Assembly: GCA_002104905.1 (NCBI GenBank)
Contig: MCFE01000260.1
Coordinates: 46,589-110,588 of the forward strand
DNA from: Basidiobolus meristosporus CBS 931.73
Taxonomy: Eukaryota; Basidiobolomycota; Basidiobolomycetes; Basidiobolales; Basidiobolaceae
Reading direction: 5' to 3'
DNA: 64,000 nt
The stretch's first letter is position 1; each line of letters opens with the position of its first letter. The notes under the pieces are model-generated. The model was not told where the DNA came from. It ran no database searches and saw only the letters and a list, made by a program, of their open reading frames with translations. Shown piece after piece: positions 45,756 to 57,800 of this stretch. The position numbers and the translations under genes were made by a program.

Positions 45756-47100
45756 ATGGCGAGTCAAAATGTTGCCGTGCTAAAGGAGACTTTGAGTCAC
45801 TTTCGTGCACCTATTAGATATGCCTTTGGGTACGGAAGCGGGGTATTCCAGCAAGCTGGCTATTCAGCCAAGGTATATCTATAGTGAACTTTATGTATGA
45901 TCCGACTCTTAGCTAAACCCACACCAGTCCAAACCCCAGACCGACTTCATTTTTGCAGTAACCCATCCTCAGCATTGGCACTCGCTCAACTTGCAACAAA
46001 ACCGTAGCCATTATTCATTTTTGGGGACTTACGGTTCAGGGCTTGTGGCAAATATCCAAGAGAAGATTGGAGCAGGGCTTTATTTTAACCCCTACATAAA
46101 CATTGGCGGAATGGTTGGTGCATTTCTGTGGTTTCTTTATGGATTGGCACTGACTTTACCGAAGACAGTAAAATATGGGGTGGTTTCAATTGATACCTTA
46201 TGCAGAGACCTCTTGAAATGGGACACACTTTATCTTGCAGGCCGCATGCACAAACCGGTAAGCGATAGTCACAACAGCACAGCTCTACGCTATTATCCGT
46301 ACTGAGCACTTGCCTCAATCATTAGATCCAAGTCTTGAAAGACGATAGCCGTATCCGGGCGGCTAGCCAAGTCAACACCGCCAATGCGGTAAGGGTAGCT
46401 TTGTTGATGCTGCCTAAAGAGTTTACCGAAGAGGAGCTCTACATGAAAATCGCCGGGATTTCCTATATGGGTTCGTAGCATCCATTCACTGTCCTGAGAC
46501 CGACGCTAACTGCTTGCACTCCAGGTGACTTCCGCATGACTGTAGGGGAGAATCCTCGCAAGATCCACAACATTGTTCAGAAACAAATGGAAGAATTCCA
46601 CAACAAGTACCATGACTATATTGAGGGTTTATCGAATACGGCATTTGTTCGAGATGGCGTGATCCAGGTAAGGCACTGTTTGTCTGCTGTCTACACATCA
46701 ATGGGGTAACACTATGTAAATAGCAAGATGACAACCCCAAGATCCTCGCCTCGATGATTCAAAAATTGCCAGAATCATTTCTTGACAAGGTGATGGTGCA
46801 GTTTGATAGAGACGGGCAACCCAAGAGCACCGACTTGTCGGACGAGATGGAGAAGTACCAACTGCTCTCCCAGTCACCCAATCTTTCGAAATACATCGCA
46901 ACGAGTAAGTCACATGCGTCTGATCCTTTGGAGGACTTAGGAATGCCTTCTAACCACAGCCGCCACCTCCCAACATAGGTGTTAGTCAAACGGTCAAAAA
47001 GCCCGCCATGATGCAATCGCTTAAGGGTATCTTCACGGCTGGCCCCTTAAAGAGCATCAAATACGCAGGTGAAAAGTTGAAAAAATCTCGGGTGAAATAG
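45756..47100 (+). CDS. TAM41: mitochondrial CDP-diacylglycerol synthase TAM41
   Basis: Seven exons. Start ATG 45756. The nucleotidyltransferase core begins RYAFGYGSGVFQQ (the G-x-G-S motif), then TDFIFAVTHPQHWHSLNLQQN (metal-binding Asp region) and SFLGTYGSG. After the third exon come VKYGVVSIDTLCRDLLKWD and LYLAGRMHKP, then TANAVRVALLMLPKEFTEEELY, GDFRMTVGENPRKIHNIV and QLLSQSPNLSKYI, ending with a basic tail (KYAGEKLKKSRVK). All family blocks are present in order. The enzyme makes CDP-diacylglycerol from phosphatidate and CTP on the matrix side of the inner membrane, the first step to cardiolipin. No long presequence is visible before the core. The stop at 47100 is 253 bases from the next start. 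Confidence 0.95.
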
Positions 47101-47352
47101 CTCGCCTTTTCAGTTGACTACCAGCAAGACACCGCTTTTGCCATATAGAATGGCTTGTTTATGCTACATCGAAGCCTCGTACGCTACCAACCAAATCACC
47201 AGCCTGATTAATAAAGTTCGAGGAAGTCATGTTTACTGAAACCCCTCAACCAATCACTATTGTTAAGAAGCCCATGATTCGTCGGATTAAAATTAATTAA
47301 TCGGAGAACAAGTGAGGCCTTCGTTCCTCTTCGGATCGTTTGTCGTAGCAAG

Positions 47353-47857
47353 ATGGTGAGTTGAATCTATCGATCGAGCTGCCATCCATTTGCTTTCGAA
47401 TGCACCACGTAGTTGTGGCTATCCAAAGAGCAATGGTCTACCTATCGAGCTGATGCTAATCCTTCATTCAGGTCAATATTCCCAAAACCAGGAACACCTA
47501 CTGCAAGGGCAAAGCCTGTAGAAAGCACACCCCACACAAGGTCACCCAGTACAAGACCGGAAAGGCCTCCCTCTTCGCCCAAGGAAAGCGTCGTTACGAT
47601 CGTAAGCAGTCCGGTTATGGTGGTCAAACCAAGCCTGTCTTCCACAAGAAGGCCAAGACCACCAAGAAGGTCGTCCTTCGTTTGGAGTGCACTGCTTGTA
47701 AATACAAGATGCAACTCTCATTGAAACGTTGCAAGCACTTTGAGCTTGGTGGTGACAAGAAGACCAAGGTCAGATCGCCTTTCTACCAGTTACTCGACCT
47801 AACTACTAACATGGAATCCTTTACGCTTGTCTACAGGGCGCCGCACTTGTTTTCTAA
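47353..47857 (+). CDS. RPL42: ribosomal protein eL42 (RPL36A/RPL44/RPL42)
   Basis: Three exons. The first coding exon is only the ATG at 47353-47355, with the GTGAGT donor directly after it. The second (47471-47766) encodes [20 protein letters not shown] and onward; the third gives GAALVF and a stop at 47855-47857. The protein is 105 or 106 residues, the usual length. Two Cys pairs (C12, C17 and the C-x2-C of [10 protein letters not shown] with a downstream Cys) form the zinc site. Residue 56 is Pro in [11 protein letters not shown]; Pro at this position goes with cycloheximide sensitivity in yeasts, Gln with resistance. The protein sits near the large-subunit E site. Confidence 0.97.
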
Positions 47858-48123
47858 GCCAATCTTACCTTTCAACTTGTGTGAAGATAATAAAACACTT
47901 GGCATATGGTTCCAAAATAGAAATCCAATTCAATCCAACCTGTCCTACCCTGATATGTATAAGCAATATGGTATTGTATGTAATGGGTTGGTTTATCAAG
48001 AATATAACACACTGGTGGTAAATTACTCTCATTAGAAATGCGAGAAGCTATAATAAAAGTAACAAGAAAACTCTATCCTAAATTAGCGAGCAGATAAAAG
48101 ACACGGAAATCGAATGCAAGTAA

Positions 48124-49451
48124 TCATATCTCCTGATTGCTGATGGTTTCGATGAGGGATTTCATTAATTCTAGCTGGGTGCCAAATACGCTTTGCATTT
48201 CCAGCTCCCTAGCCCTGGCACGCTCTTCTCGTCTTTGTATTCTCTCGGCGCGCTCTTTTAGCTTGGCTTCATGCTTTTGCTGGCGAATCTGTAGTTGCTC
48301 TTCACGTTCTTTGCTGCGCTTTTCGTCCCGCTGAATCAGATAGGTGACCAGTTCGCAGAGTTGATCGACCATTTTGCGTTTCTTGGGAGTGTGAGAGATA
48401 GCAGACTCATGCTCATGTTCATCCTCATCTATCATAGAGTCGTCGCCTAGCGTAAGAGCACCATTGCTGCCACGCATCATGTTGAATGGGTTGGGCGACG
48501 AGGATTTGGAATCCTTTTGCTCGGGAGTTCCGATGTGAGTAAAATTGCCAGACACAAGACGTTTCAAGTCTTTGTAATAATCAAAGCTCTCCACGGCCTC
48601 GGGATCCTCCACATCATCTATCAGACAAGCCTATGACAGTAGAATGGTTTAGGAAGAGGAATAAAATACCACGGTTAACTATCAACTACCTTGTATTTGG
48701 CCATCAACACACGCACACGGCTCTTACACTGAGCAGCGTTGCGATCGAAACCGGCCGCACGGAGTTCTTCAGCAATGCGATCCCACACTGTAGAATTTCT
48801 TTTGTATTTCTTCAGCTCGTTGTAATACTTCTCCCATAGCTTCAATAGAAGCTTGGTCTCGGAATGCTGCCAATTCTCCGAACGCTCGCGTTTGGAGGAA
48901 ACCGAGAGCTCTCTCTCTTTGACGGATTTCACCATATAAGACGGGGTGGAGGCCTCACGAGTTGGGCTGTTCTCCTCAACGGTCGAAACTGGGGTCAGGG
49001 AGTAGTCCATCTTTTGGACCGATTCGTGGTGTGGAGTACTTTGGATCACCTCGCTCATTTCCTGCTGAGGAAGAGACTGGCTTTGCAGGGCTTGCATTTC
49101 GCGTAGCTGTTGCGCGTCTTCTTCCAAGCTTACCAAGCTCTGGGCGTTGAGAGCTTGCGTTACCTGAGCTTGTACGGATTCAACCTCCTGAACAATGGCA
49201 TGGCTTTCGACAATGTCCTGCACCGCTTCATTGGCGAACTCTTCGACCTGCTTGACGGACTCAACATCAGCCTCGGCCAATGTAATCTCGCCGTGGGGAA
49301 ATATGGGTGCAACAGCCAGATCTGCAAAGGATTCAGCAGTTATGGGGGCAACAGCGGTCTGTAAAGTTTCGAGTGGGTGAGGCTGTGTGTGGGTAGAGAG
49401 AGAAGTGGTGGGTTCTACAGCAGTCGAAATACCGTTGTTCAGTGTGGACAT
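48124..49451 (-). CDS. trihelix / Myb-SANT-like DNA-binding protein
   Basis: Two exons with an intron at 48631-48689; about 420 residues, start at 49451. The first 190 residues are Glu/Gln/Ser/Val-rich and probably disordered. The DNA-binding domain is at about residues 195-255: NWQHSETKLLLKLWEKYY, then STVWDRIAEELRAAG and NAAQCKSRVRVLMAKYK, the three-helix pattern of Myb_DNA-bind_4 (W, W and the C-K-x-R recognition helix), and the short helix continues across the intron (ACLIDD). A basic patch KKRKMVD and a long charged coiled coil (EEQLQIRQQKHEAKLKERAE, about 60 residues) end the protein, suggesting dimerisation. It is probably a nuclear regulator; targets are unknown. The same architecture also occurs in transposon-derived regulators, but there are no flanking repeats here. 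Confidence 0.78.
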
Positions 49452-50295
49452 GTTTATTTTGAAAGCTTTCTTGGATAACTTTGTGCTAAAAGTGCGGAGA
49501 TTTGAGAATAGCTTAAACCCTCAGGAACACGCCTCGTGTATTTCAAGGAGGACCTCTGTACCCATCGATGGATCCAGCACTGCCAATCAACTACCACGTT
49601 AACCAACCGACAAGAAAAAAAAAAGGATTCCCGCATAAAATGCATATTTCAGCCATATAGTTGATGTTTTTTTGCCATTTTAACCGAGATGGTAACTTGG
49701 GAGACACTTGATATTCCTGATTTAGGCAGCCAAAGGTAATTCTTGCAAAATCAGTATATATATGTTTACTAGTTTTATGGATTCTTCTGAGCTTGTTGCA
49801 TAAAAATATCCTTTCCCCAAATATTGGCCCAATGGATCTGACCCGGCCACCCCTGCAATGCGCGGGATGGCTGTCTTGTCGCTGGCCTCGTAAGGGGGTT
49901 GTCCGACATTGATCTTCTCGAAGAATCGGGTCTTTCGCTTGAATGCGCATTTCTATTCTGGGAAGGGGGTTAGTTGGTGAGCGATGCTGCGTAGCAAATG
50001 GACCAGACCAGTGCCGCTTCTCCCAGCCTGACATGTGATCCCCTTGCCCATCATGTTGGCCTCAGCCGGCAACACAGGCCCTGACCATTTCAGTGGGAAA
50101 TCATTCGCCCTGCCGGCCAGATACACAAGAAGTTAAACAGAATGTGTGTGTGGTTAGCCAGTCTGTGGTTTCTCGGGCCATCTCTCCAATCAGCCGTCGT
50201 TGATTCTTTTTTTCTGATTCTTTTTTTCCCGCGACGTATATCAATCTCCCAGGCAGCTAGACGGCTCTCTTGCCCCGTTTCAACTAACTCGAGAA
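49452..50295. other. divergent promoter region between the trihelix gene and SNU13
   Basis: About 840 bases without a gene. The SNU13-proximal part is pyrimidine-rich and contains the duplicated T tract at 50201-50228. Confidence 0.55.
50201..50228 (+). promoter_or_regulatory. SNU13: tandem 14-bp T-tract repeat upstream of SNU13
   Basis: TGATTCTTTTTTTC is present twice in perfect tandem, 68 bases before the SNU13 ATG. Poly(dT) tracts keep fungal promoters free of nucleosomes, which would suit this highly expressed gene; the role here is inferred from position. Confidence 0.55.
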
Positions 50296-50676
50296 ATGTC
50301 CGCTCCTAACCCTAAGGCTTTCCCCTTGGCTGATGCCACCTTGAGCAACACCATTATGGACCTTGTCCAACAAGCGTCTCATTACAAGCAATTGAAGAAG
50401 GGTGCCAACGAAGCCACCAAGACCTTGAACCGTGGTATCTCCGAGTTCATTGTCATGGCCGCCGATACCGAGCCTATTGAAATCCTTCTTCACCTTCCTC
50501 TGCTTTGTGAAGATAAGAATGTCCCATATGTCTTCGTTCCCTCCAAGGTTGCTCTCGGACGTGCTTGTGGCGTTTCCAGACCAGTTGTTGCTGCTTCGGT
50601 GACCACCAACGAAGGTTCCGATTTGAAGCCCCAGATCCAAACCCTCAAGCTTCAAATCGAGAAACTCCTTATCTAA
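50296..50676 (+). CDS. SNU13: SNU13 / 15.5K RNA-binding protein
   Basis: 126 codons in one exon, the normal length. The L7Ae fold is complete: [20 protein letters not shown], then the RNA-contact motif [12 protein letters not shown] (near residues 36-47), [18 protein letters not shown] and [18 protein letters not shown]13 binds the kink-turn of U4 snRNA in the spliceosomal tri-snRNP and of box C/D snoRNAs in the nucleolus. Codon use is strongly biased, with many C-ending codons, unlike most neighbours, as for a highly expressed gene. No intron, in contrast to eL42 nearby. Confidence 0.98.
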   Translation: MSAPNPKAFPLADATLSNTIMDLVQQASHYKQLKKGANEATKTLNRGISEFIVMAADTEPIEILLHLPLLCEDKNVPYVFVPSKVALGRACGVSRPVVAASVTTNEGSDLKPQIQTLKLQIEKLLI

Positions 50677-51148
50677 GTATCGGAGATATTTCATAGAGCA
50701 TACGTACCGCCGAATCAAATTTCTTACCACGATGAAGGTGAGGTGGTTCAACGATGCACTGCAATTCACACGTGAAGTTCACTTTTCTTCCCTTGGTTTT
50801 CTTCGGTCGTAAAGTCTTTATCGGTGCACAGTTGCCAGTGTATAGAATAAAGGAATATTTGCATTCCAACTCACCCGCTCCAAAGTATTCGATACCATTT
50901 CACTCGGTTGATACAATCCACTATAATGATGCAGCTCATATTAATGTTGACCATGCACTCGATTACGAAAGGCGCGTTTAATACATGTTCTTTTCAGAAC
51001 TCGTAGATGTTCAAAATATTTGGGAGGTGTAGCTGGATTCCAAGCCAGGCTAGATCAGTATTCCGCATAGACTGATAGTTATAAAGCGATGAACTAATAG
51101 GTAGGTACGGCAGATAAGATTAAAGAAACATACATTGCTACTAGAGAC
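50677..51148. other. intergenic region between convergent genes, no gene seen
   Basis: 470 bases separating the stops of SNU13 and the SET-domain gene. A 75-codon plus-strand frame is present but lacks any domain feature and looks like chance. Confidence 0.5.
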
Positions 51149-52438
51149 TCAGTGATAACTGGAGTCAATTTCCGAGCTATAGTATGCTAATAGCTCTTCA
51201 CCAACCTCAATATCACATGTCGACATACATATGATTTGATTCATTGTGTACCCCTCTAGGAAAGCGACATTTCCGTGGTGTGCGTCCTCGTTCATAAAAT
51301 GATACGGACACCAGATATGTCCGTCTGGATTGGAGAATGGCATACCCTTGTCATCGGTGGCATCTAATACAGTGCGGCGATACATCATTGAATAATGCGA
51401 CGCGAGCCCAACTCCATCCTTCAAAGAATCAAATTCATCCTCAGTCATAGGTACGCCAAAGTAAAACCCCAGCGGCGTCCAAGCAGGAATGAAGCGTACT
51501 GCTCGCAAACCTGAAGCAGTATTAGAATCCGTAGAATCCTTGAGCACCACTATCTCCTCTAGTTTGGTGGGGCAGTCAGGTTCATCTTGGGAAACCATAG
51601 ATAAGCTTTCATATGGAAGCACCGCTGGGTCCCTGGATATATTTTCTGAGTTGAACGGGGCTGCTTCGTTTTTAACGTCATTAACACTGGCGGAAGTGAG
51701 TGTAGTTTTTTTCGACAACTTGCCCCCAAGTTCAGAACTCATCAAGTGATTGCCGATCTTTGAAGTGGACTTGTGTTGGCTCTTCTCTTTTGAACTCTCG
51801 CGTTTCTTACCGAAACAAAGTGGCCAATCATACTTTATCAGCTTGTCCATCCATTTGTTATACTCAACTCGAGCACTTTCGAAGTTTCCGGGCTCGTAGG
51901 CCAGCCTGAAATGGGTTGATTTCGCACCTTCAGGCTTGAAGGGAATAAAATATTTATCCCCGTTGGTAGTCAAACACGCACTTGCGCTGTTCATAGGAGT
52001 CTGGAAAGGGTTATTTTCAGTGGGAACCAAATCGCTACACTGATCACTACTTACTTTTCCGGTAAAAACCCTTGGCAAGTTACGCTCCTCAGAGATGCTT
52101 TTGTCTAAAGCGACTGCAGCTTTGATTAGTTCTGTTCTCGATGCTTCTCGTTTTGGGTGTTGACGCAAGGCTAGGAACATTATGTACATTTGGGTATGCC
52201 AACGTGGTTTATTCCATTTCTTGCGTTTACCGCAGCCACCTGAGCGAGCTCCACATCGCTTAAGCGTGTTCGTAGACATATCGTTTTTGTGGACCTGATT
52301 GACGCTGATAACATCTCCCTTAGATTCCTGGTTGGAGCTTTTCAACCCGTACTCTTCGGGAATACCCTCCGCGGAGGAGAGTGTTGAATGAAGCATTTTC
52401 GACTTACAAAGGGGTTGAAAGGAAGTACACGTGGTCAT
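51149..52438 (-). CDS. SET-domain protein, putative methyltransferase
   Basis: 429 codons in one exon. The N-terminal part has CGARSGGCGKRKKWNKPRWH and a helical segment (MYIMFLALRQHPKREASRTELIKAA). The middle is Ser/Lys-rich and probably disordered (about 205-290). The last 120 residues have a PRDM-like SET layout: SGLRAVRFIPAWTPLGFYFG (N-terminal SET strands, usually with G-P-x-x-G), IWCPYHFMNEDAHHGNVAF in place of the R-F-I-N-H-S block, and CDIEVGEELLAYYS, the usual G-E-E-L-x-x-x-Y motif, close to the C-terminus. There is no post-SET cysteine cluster. The Asn of the N-H-S motif is kept, but the following His is not in the usual place, so catalysis is uncertain. Substrate unknown. Confidence 0.72.
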   Translation of the reverse strand: MTTCTSFQPLCKSKMLHSTLSSAEGIPEEYGLKSSNQESKGDVISVNQVHKNDMSTNTLKRCGARSGGCGKRKKWNKPRWHTQMYIMFLALRQHPKREASRTELIKAAVALDKSISEERNLPRVFTGKVSSDQCSDLVPTENNPFQTPMNSASACLTTNGDKYFIPFKPEGAKSTHFRLAYEPGNFESARVEYNKWMDKLIKYDWPLCFGKKRESSKEKSQHKSTSKIGNHLMSSELGGKLSKKTTLTSASVNDVKNEAAPFNSENISRDPAVLPYESLSMVSQDEPDCPTKLEEIVVLKDSTDSNTASGLRAVRFIPAWTPLGFYFGVPMTEDEFDSLKDGVGLASHYSMMYRRTVLDATDDKGMPFSNPDGHIWCPYHFMNEDAHHGNVAFLEGYTMNQIICMSTCDIEVGEELLAYYSSEIDSSYH

Positions 52439-54379
52439 TGTATTGATAGGTATGTAAGTAACGCAGTATGCTGTACAACTTTACACGGCCCAGAACACAA
52501 AACCAGACAAATCGTCAATATACTGACTATTTACAAGACAAACCAACCTAAGAGAGCACAACACGATACGACGGTTTCGGACAACTCGTTGAAGAATACC
52601 AATAGACGGAAGTGGCTAAGCGCCAAGTAGACAGAAAGACACGTTTTGGTGGGAATTTTCAATATTGTTTAAATGGACTCGGAAACCTCTTGTTGAATCC
52701 ACACCACATGTTTCATCAATGACTTATGGTAGCGTCAAGTCTATGGGATTCTTAAACCAATTATGATGGACATGTGCCAGTGCACCTATCATAATAGCTA
52801 GGCACTTAAAACCTACCAGTAAAGCAGTAGAATCAGCTATCAAAATTGAGACGAAAATTACTTGAAACGTATTTCGGAACTCGTAGTCAAATCGAGCCCT
52901 TTGGAAAAGACCAGGATTATATGTGTGTGGTTGATCTATCTTTGCACATTGGTCAGTGCCCGGCTACTTGATATCAATTTATCATAAGTTCATCGGGCTG
53001 ATGGTCGGAGTTGAGACATTATAGATAACAGGGCTCTTCGGAACTGTGGTGCTCTACAGCCAAGTACAACGCTTGGCATGCTTGATGCACATGGCACGTT
53101 TGACTGCTGGTGTGTAGATTGATCCTGTTCGTTTGTCAGATGATTACGACGAGACACAGAAATCACATAATCATACAGTATGGCCAGTAGCTCAGTTTTG
53201 CCAGAGGACAAGTGAAATTTAAGGCCAGATAAGAGAGTAAAGGAATGGGCAAAATCTCGACGCTCGTGTAACAACGCTAATCTTCGGATATATTGTCTCT
53301 AAGCATCAACTCCAGGTAAAGTCCGCTCCAAGGGTCAGCGGAGGGAACACCACTCGAGCGGAGATTGATGCTCCGTTTTATCCGACGTATCCACCGTCAT
53401 CCGCTTGAAGCTACACTAGCTCTAGCCATCTCACAGTCGCCAATTATTTCCAAGGTGCACAATTTAGTGGTCTACCATCTGATTTGCTCCATGGCCCTAT
53501 ATCTAATTCGCTTAAGCAACACCCCTCCAACCAATTGGGCATTCGTCCATAGTTCTGTATGTCCCGAGGATTTGGATTCCCTTGGTATACCAAACGGATA
53601 CAAATATGCATCACGAGATTTTGGAGTGAATCAGGTCTAGCTGGGCATGCCTATTAAGGCCAGGGTGAATCATTAAAATGCCCAGATTCTGTGCCACTGA
53701 TTCCTTAGACTAGACCCTCATTGGTGAAGACCCCTAGGGAGTGGCCAATGGATATCGACCTAATCCTTCGGCGAAATTTTCTTGTAACTTTTCGGATTCA
53801 GATGGGATAAACAATTGGGCTCACGACTCCTGGGAGGCACGAGTTGATTGTGGCACCGTTCGTGAGCAGACAGATTTCGCGGATAAACATTATCACTGTC
53901 TTCGTGGGTCACAGCACCGCTGCAACGTACTGTAGATACGCGTTCGCACGCAAGAGTGGTGCAGCAATCGTGCTCGAAAGGCATAATTTCATTTCATGTG
54001 CTCCTTAAATCGAGCCGACTACTGCTACATGAATCGTTCCCGTCCTTGACTAAACCGATCTTTATTCAGGAAATAACTTTCATGTGAGTTATGTGGGGGC
54101 TGTGTAGTGAGTGTTTGTGGGAAACATAACACCAATGGAATAAGAGAAAATCATGCTGTACATTCTTTTATACATACAAGTAACGTGAGGTGAGGGTGTG
54201 CTGTGAGTGTGTGGTCAAAAACGATGTTCAACTAAAAAATACTAGTGGCAGAGTACTAAAGGCCAAGATTCCAACCTGTGGACCAGGATGAAAGGAGGGG
54301 AAATGGGAGAAATAAGTTATTAAAGAAGCAAAGGTCATATAGTAGTCTAAGTAGATGAATGACTTTTTGCGAAAAAGCC
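52439..54379. other. long region without a recognised gene
   Basis: 1.9 kb with only short frames (the longest is 94 codons on the minus strand near 52990-53274) without domain features. No repeat shared with the transposon regions was noticed. Confidence 0.45.
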
Positions 54380-54856
54380 TTAGTAAAACGCCTCTTTGAT
54401 AACCACCAGGAACATTGCGAAACCACAATATTTGGCAGCACTAAACATGATACTCTGGGTTTGTTTGGTTGGCAGAAGGTTGCTGAGCCAGTTGACCAAC
54501 TTTTCGTTGATCTGGGGGGAGTTCTTTCGCTTCGAAAGGTAATAGTCGAGCGACTTGGAAGCTTCGCGGCCTTTCAAGAGACGTAATTGGATTAGACCCT
54601 GATCGATTGAATGTGTATGGATGCTTCTAAAAGGGTTTGCCTTAGGAGCATAGCCAACGTTTTCAAACGAGGTGGAGTTCCCGAGCAAATATTGAAGATC
54701 AGGGTTCGTAGCCACCTCGGCTCCAGCCTTGCTAACCATTAGGTAGTCTTGGTTCGGCTGGTAACAAGAGGCCAAGATTAAAAGTGGGAGAAGGGCCAAA
54801 CATAGAAGAGGTAGGTAAGTGTGTGGATCGGAATTTAGAGTGCGAGTGGCAGACAT
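54380..54856 (-). CDS. small membrane protein, unassigned
   Basis: 158 codons in one exon, ATG at 54854-54856. Residues 14-31 (TYLPLLCLALLPLLILAS) form a signal anchor or signal peptide ending in a possible lipobox-like LASCYQ, of no bacterial meaning here. The middle is polar. The last 18 residues (YCGFAMFLVVIKEAFY) are hydrophobic and could be a second span or tail anchor. I do not know the family. The frame is longer than chance frames around it and the hydrophobic ends are well defined, so I think it is real. Confidence 0.5.
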   Translation of the reverse strand: MSATRTLNSDPHTYLPLLCLALLPLLILASCYQPNQDYLMVSKAGAEVATNPDLQYLLGNSTSFENVGYAPKANPFRSIHTHSIDQGLIQLRLLKGREASKSLDYYLSKRKNSPQINEKLVNWLSNLLPTKQTQSIMFSAAKYCGFAMFLVVIKEAFY

Positions 54857-57800
54857 GCTGTGTAGAATATGACAGTCCGAGTGGCGGGAGGTTGCAGCTG
54901 TTCAAGCTTGTAGCGGGAGAAGCGTCAGACTAGAAAGTATGGTATGAATATTACGGAGAGCGGGAAGGAAGAGTGCGAGGTGAGAGAGGGAGGCTAAGAA
55001 ACCGCTGATGCGGACAAGGAGCTCGATCAAGTCTCAGCAGTCTGGAGATATATAATATTAAGCCAACCCCTTCATTCACCAAACCATCAGATATTTAAGG
55101 CAAGCTCAGCTGGGATACACCAAATCCCTATTTTACCTCTTACCAGCCTAGCTTGCTCTTAATAATATGCAATAGAATATAATCAGTACTAGGAAATATA
55201 CCATGCAACAATGGACCCTAATTTGAGCCAATGACCAGCGATTAAGCAATATTACAGAAATAGAATGATCCATTACGTGAATAGTGAGCGCACGTCTCGG
55301 CATATTTCCCATTTTGCTCTCAATGCGACATGGCCCTCTCAGCCAATCAAGGAGGCCTCTTGCATGCCACTTTAAACACGACAAATTCGAACAGGAGATT
55401 TCCAACTCCTCCACTCAGAGGTATTAGGCACCCTGTAGATAGCCACGTCGAAAGGGCCAATGGGTTGCGTGGGTTCTGTTTGTGCGAAGTATCTTGATGT
55501 TTTCTTTTCGTCCAGCGTAATCCACCGAGAGTTGGAATTGGCTGAGATCCTGCATGATCATGATACAATTGTATCTTAAATGGGAGACATCGGATGCATC
55601 GAAGTGCTACTGTCATTATTATTGAGCAACATTTGCTTGCATTTCAGTAAATTGTAGTTTAAACATCCAGATTGGCACCGCATTGCCTGGCTTTATTTGC
55701 AGGCCGAGCATTCGGCAATCAGTGGAGTCTAGAAAGCACCCAATAGGTAAGGTGGGCTGTGGATGTGCATAGCTTGTGTAGGCATTTCGTTGCCCAAGGA
55801 CGGACGTCCCCAAGGCCAGGGAGTAGGGCACACCATGACCGATAAGGGTTACCCAAGTGATGACGAGTTGAGCACATTGATATATCATGTCGGGAGAAGG
55901 TTGATGTTGCAAGCCCAATGGGTGCCTGGCGTGCAACATCCGCAGTTGTCATTATTAACGCATATCGAGTGGATAATTGGATTTCCAGCATGGTTGGGCT
56001 TTCCCCTTGATGTTAAATCATTTGACGCCAGTGTCAGAATCCAACCCATCTCTGGATCACGTCACCGCTCCGATGTTTCATCCATTCTGGAATTTACATC
56101 CTCAGGACCTGAACTCTGTACCCAGTGCAGCCATGAAGTTATATTTGGGCTACCACAACAAGGCCAAATCTAGTGCTGCCAAGATCCACAAGCAGCCGAC
56201 GACCTCAGCCTACTAAGCGGCTCGTGGTGTGCAGTTTCACCCCATTGCTCCCCTACAGAGTCAATGGAACGACGATCCCATTACCTCTTCGGAGAGCCGT
56301 CAATCCTAGCAATCAGCATGCCTAGACGATCCTGCCCTAGTCCCCTTCACATGACAGACGTTTCTCGAAGCGGCGGGTCAAATCCTGCTCCTTGATGCTA
56401 TCCAATTGGTGTGGACATACTGGAAGAAGCCACACCACATCTCGTCATTGTGGAAACGGAGTCATGGCGATTCCCTCACATTAGTAGCGGATTCAACAAA
56501 TGGTAAATAAGTCTCCGGTTTTCCAGGTGGTCATCACATGTTAGCGTGGATCAGTCTAATCATTAAAATATCATCCAAATGAGCTGCCAGTCGGAACGGA
56601 TTTGGCAAAAACGCTGTCTCTTGTTACACATCAGTAACACCAATGACATCTTTTCGCCGCTTCAAATGGAGCAACTCAGCTTTCCTCAGCCGACAATCTT
56701 GCGTGAGTTTAGATTTAACTAAGCCGCGAGTTGTTGATACCCCAAACCTCATCAAGTGCAAGTAATAGAGGTAGAATTTAATTTATCCGGTGCATCAGGT
56801 AATAAAACGCGCATGTTTATGGGGCTCCTTGAGTCCAGCTTAGCCTTTTACCGGATCAAACATGCGGTTCCAAGCTGCTGACCACTCGCAAGATCTCCCG
56901 GCATTCAAGAGAGTCAGCCAGAGCCTTACGCTAACACAGATGCCCGCCAAGTTTGCTGTTTCGCAGGATGGTCTCGTATTCTACGAAGTCTCATGCAGAA
57001 TGGCGAACCCTACCCTACTTGTGGTCTCTGGAGTCCGCTTGCTCTGGGTTAGTCGGATTCGTTCGGACAATAGCATTATGGGGTTGGTGACCACATGCGT
57101 TAATCAATGAAATGCTCGAGGCCCAAGGCTGTATTCCTTCACTTAAAATGACCGAACGAGTTGCGTAATACAGTGTTGGTGTTCTTTATTACCCGAAAGG
57201 GAAAGTCCACTATCAAGCGGCACAGTCTGCATTGACCTTTAATTTGATCATAACGGCAGTTGGCTAAGGTTACATAATTCAGGATATCATGACGCTGGCA
57301 AAATCGTGACAGCATAGGGTGACGATTTGCAGGTGACTGGGCGGGGATCGTTATTTGTATTATGCAGTGTTTATTAGTCATGGAGGTGGTGAGATGCCTA
57401 TCTGGCACTCCGGCTGATCAGCATTCAGTATGGCAAACACAAAATGCATATTAATTTTGGGATGTGGGCTGATTAATCCTTTAATCTCATCTTATAATTA
57501 TGTAGTCAGGCCAAATGCCATTTTGAGACACCTATCGATATGCCATGGATGATATTGACCGGTGGATGATTTCATTTGTGGGGATAGCAAGGTATGGTGT
57601 CCACTCAGATATTTTGCAGTAGAATGTCTAGTTGGTAAATTGACTGGACACTTGGCATGCATCCAGTTCCACCAGAATTTGGTTATATGTTTACTCACAG
57701 GTTATCATAGCATCATTGATGTCGATAGCCAACCCCCTTGTTTCAGACCATTCCAAGATGCTCCAGGTGATTTCCGGAGTTCCAAACAATCAAATGTTGC

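Noticed and set aside
55763-56173. 136-codon plus-strand frame
   Set aside because: The frame most like protein in this stretch is a different one (near 56000-56216). Neither has a domain, start context or intron pattern good enough to call a gene.
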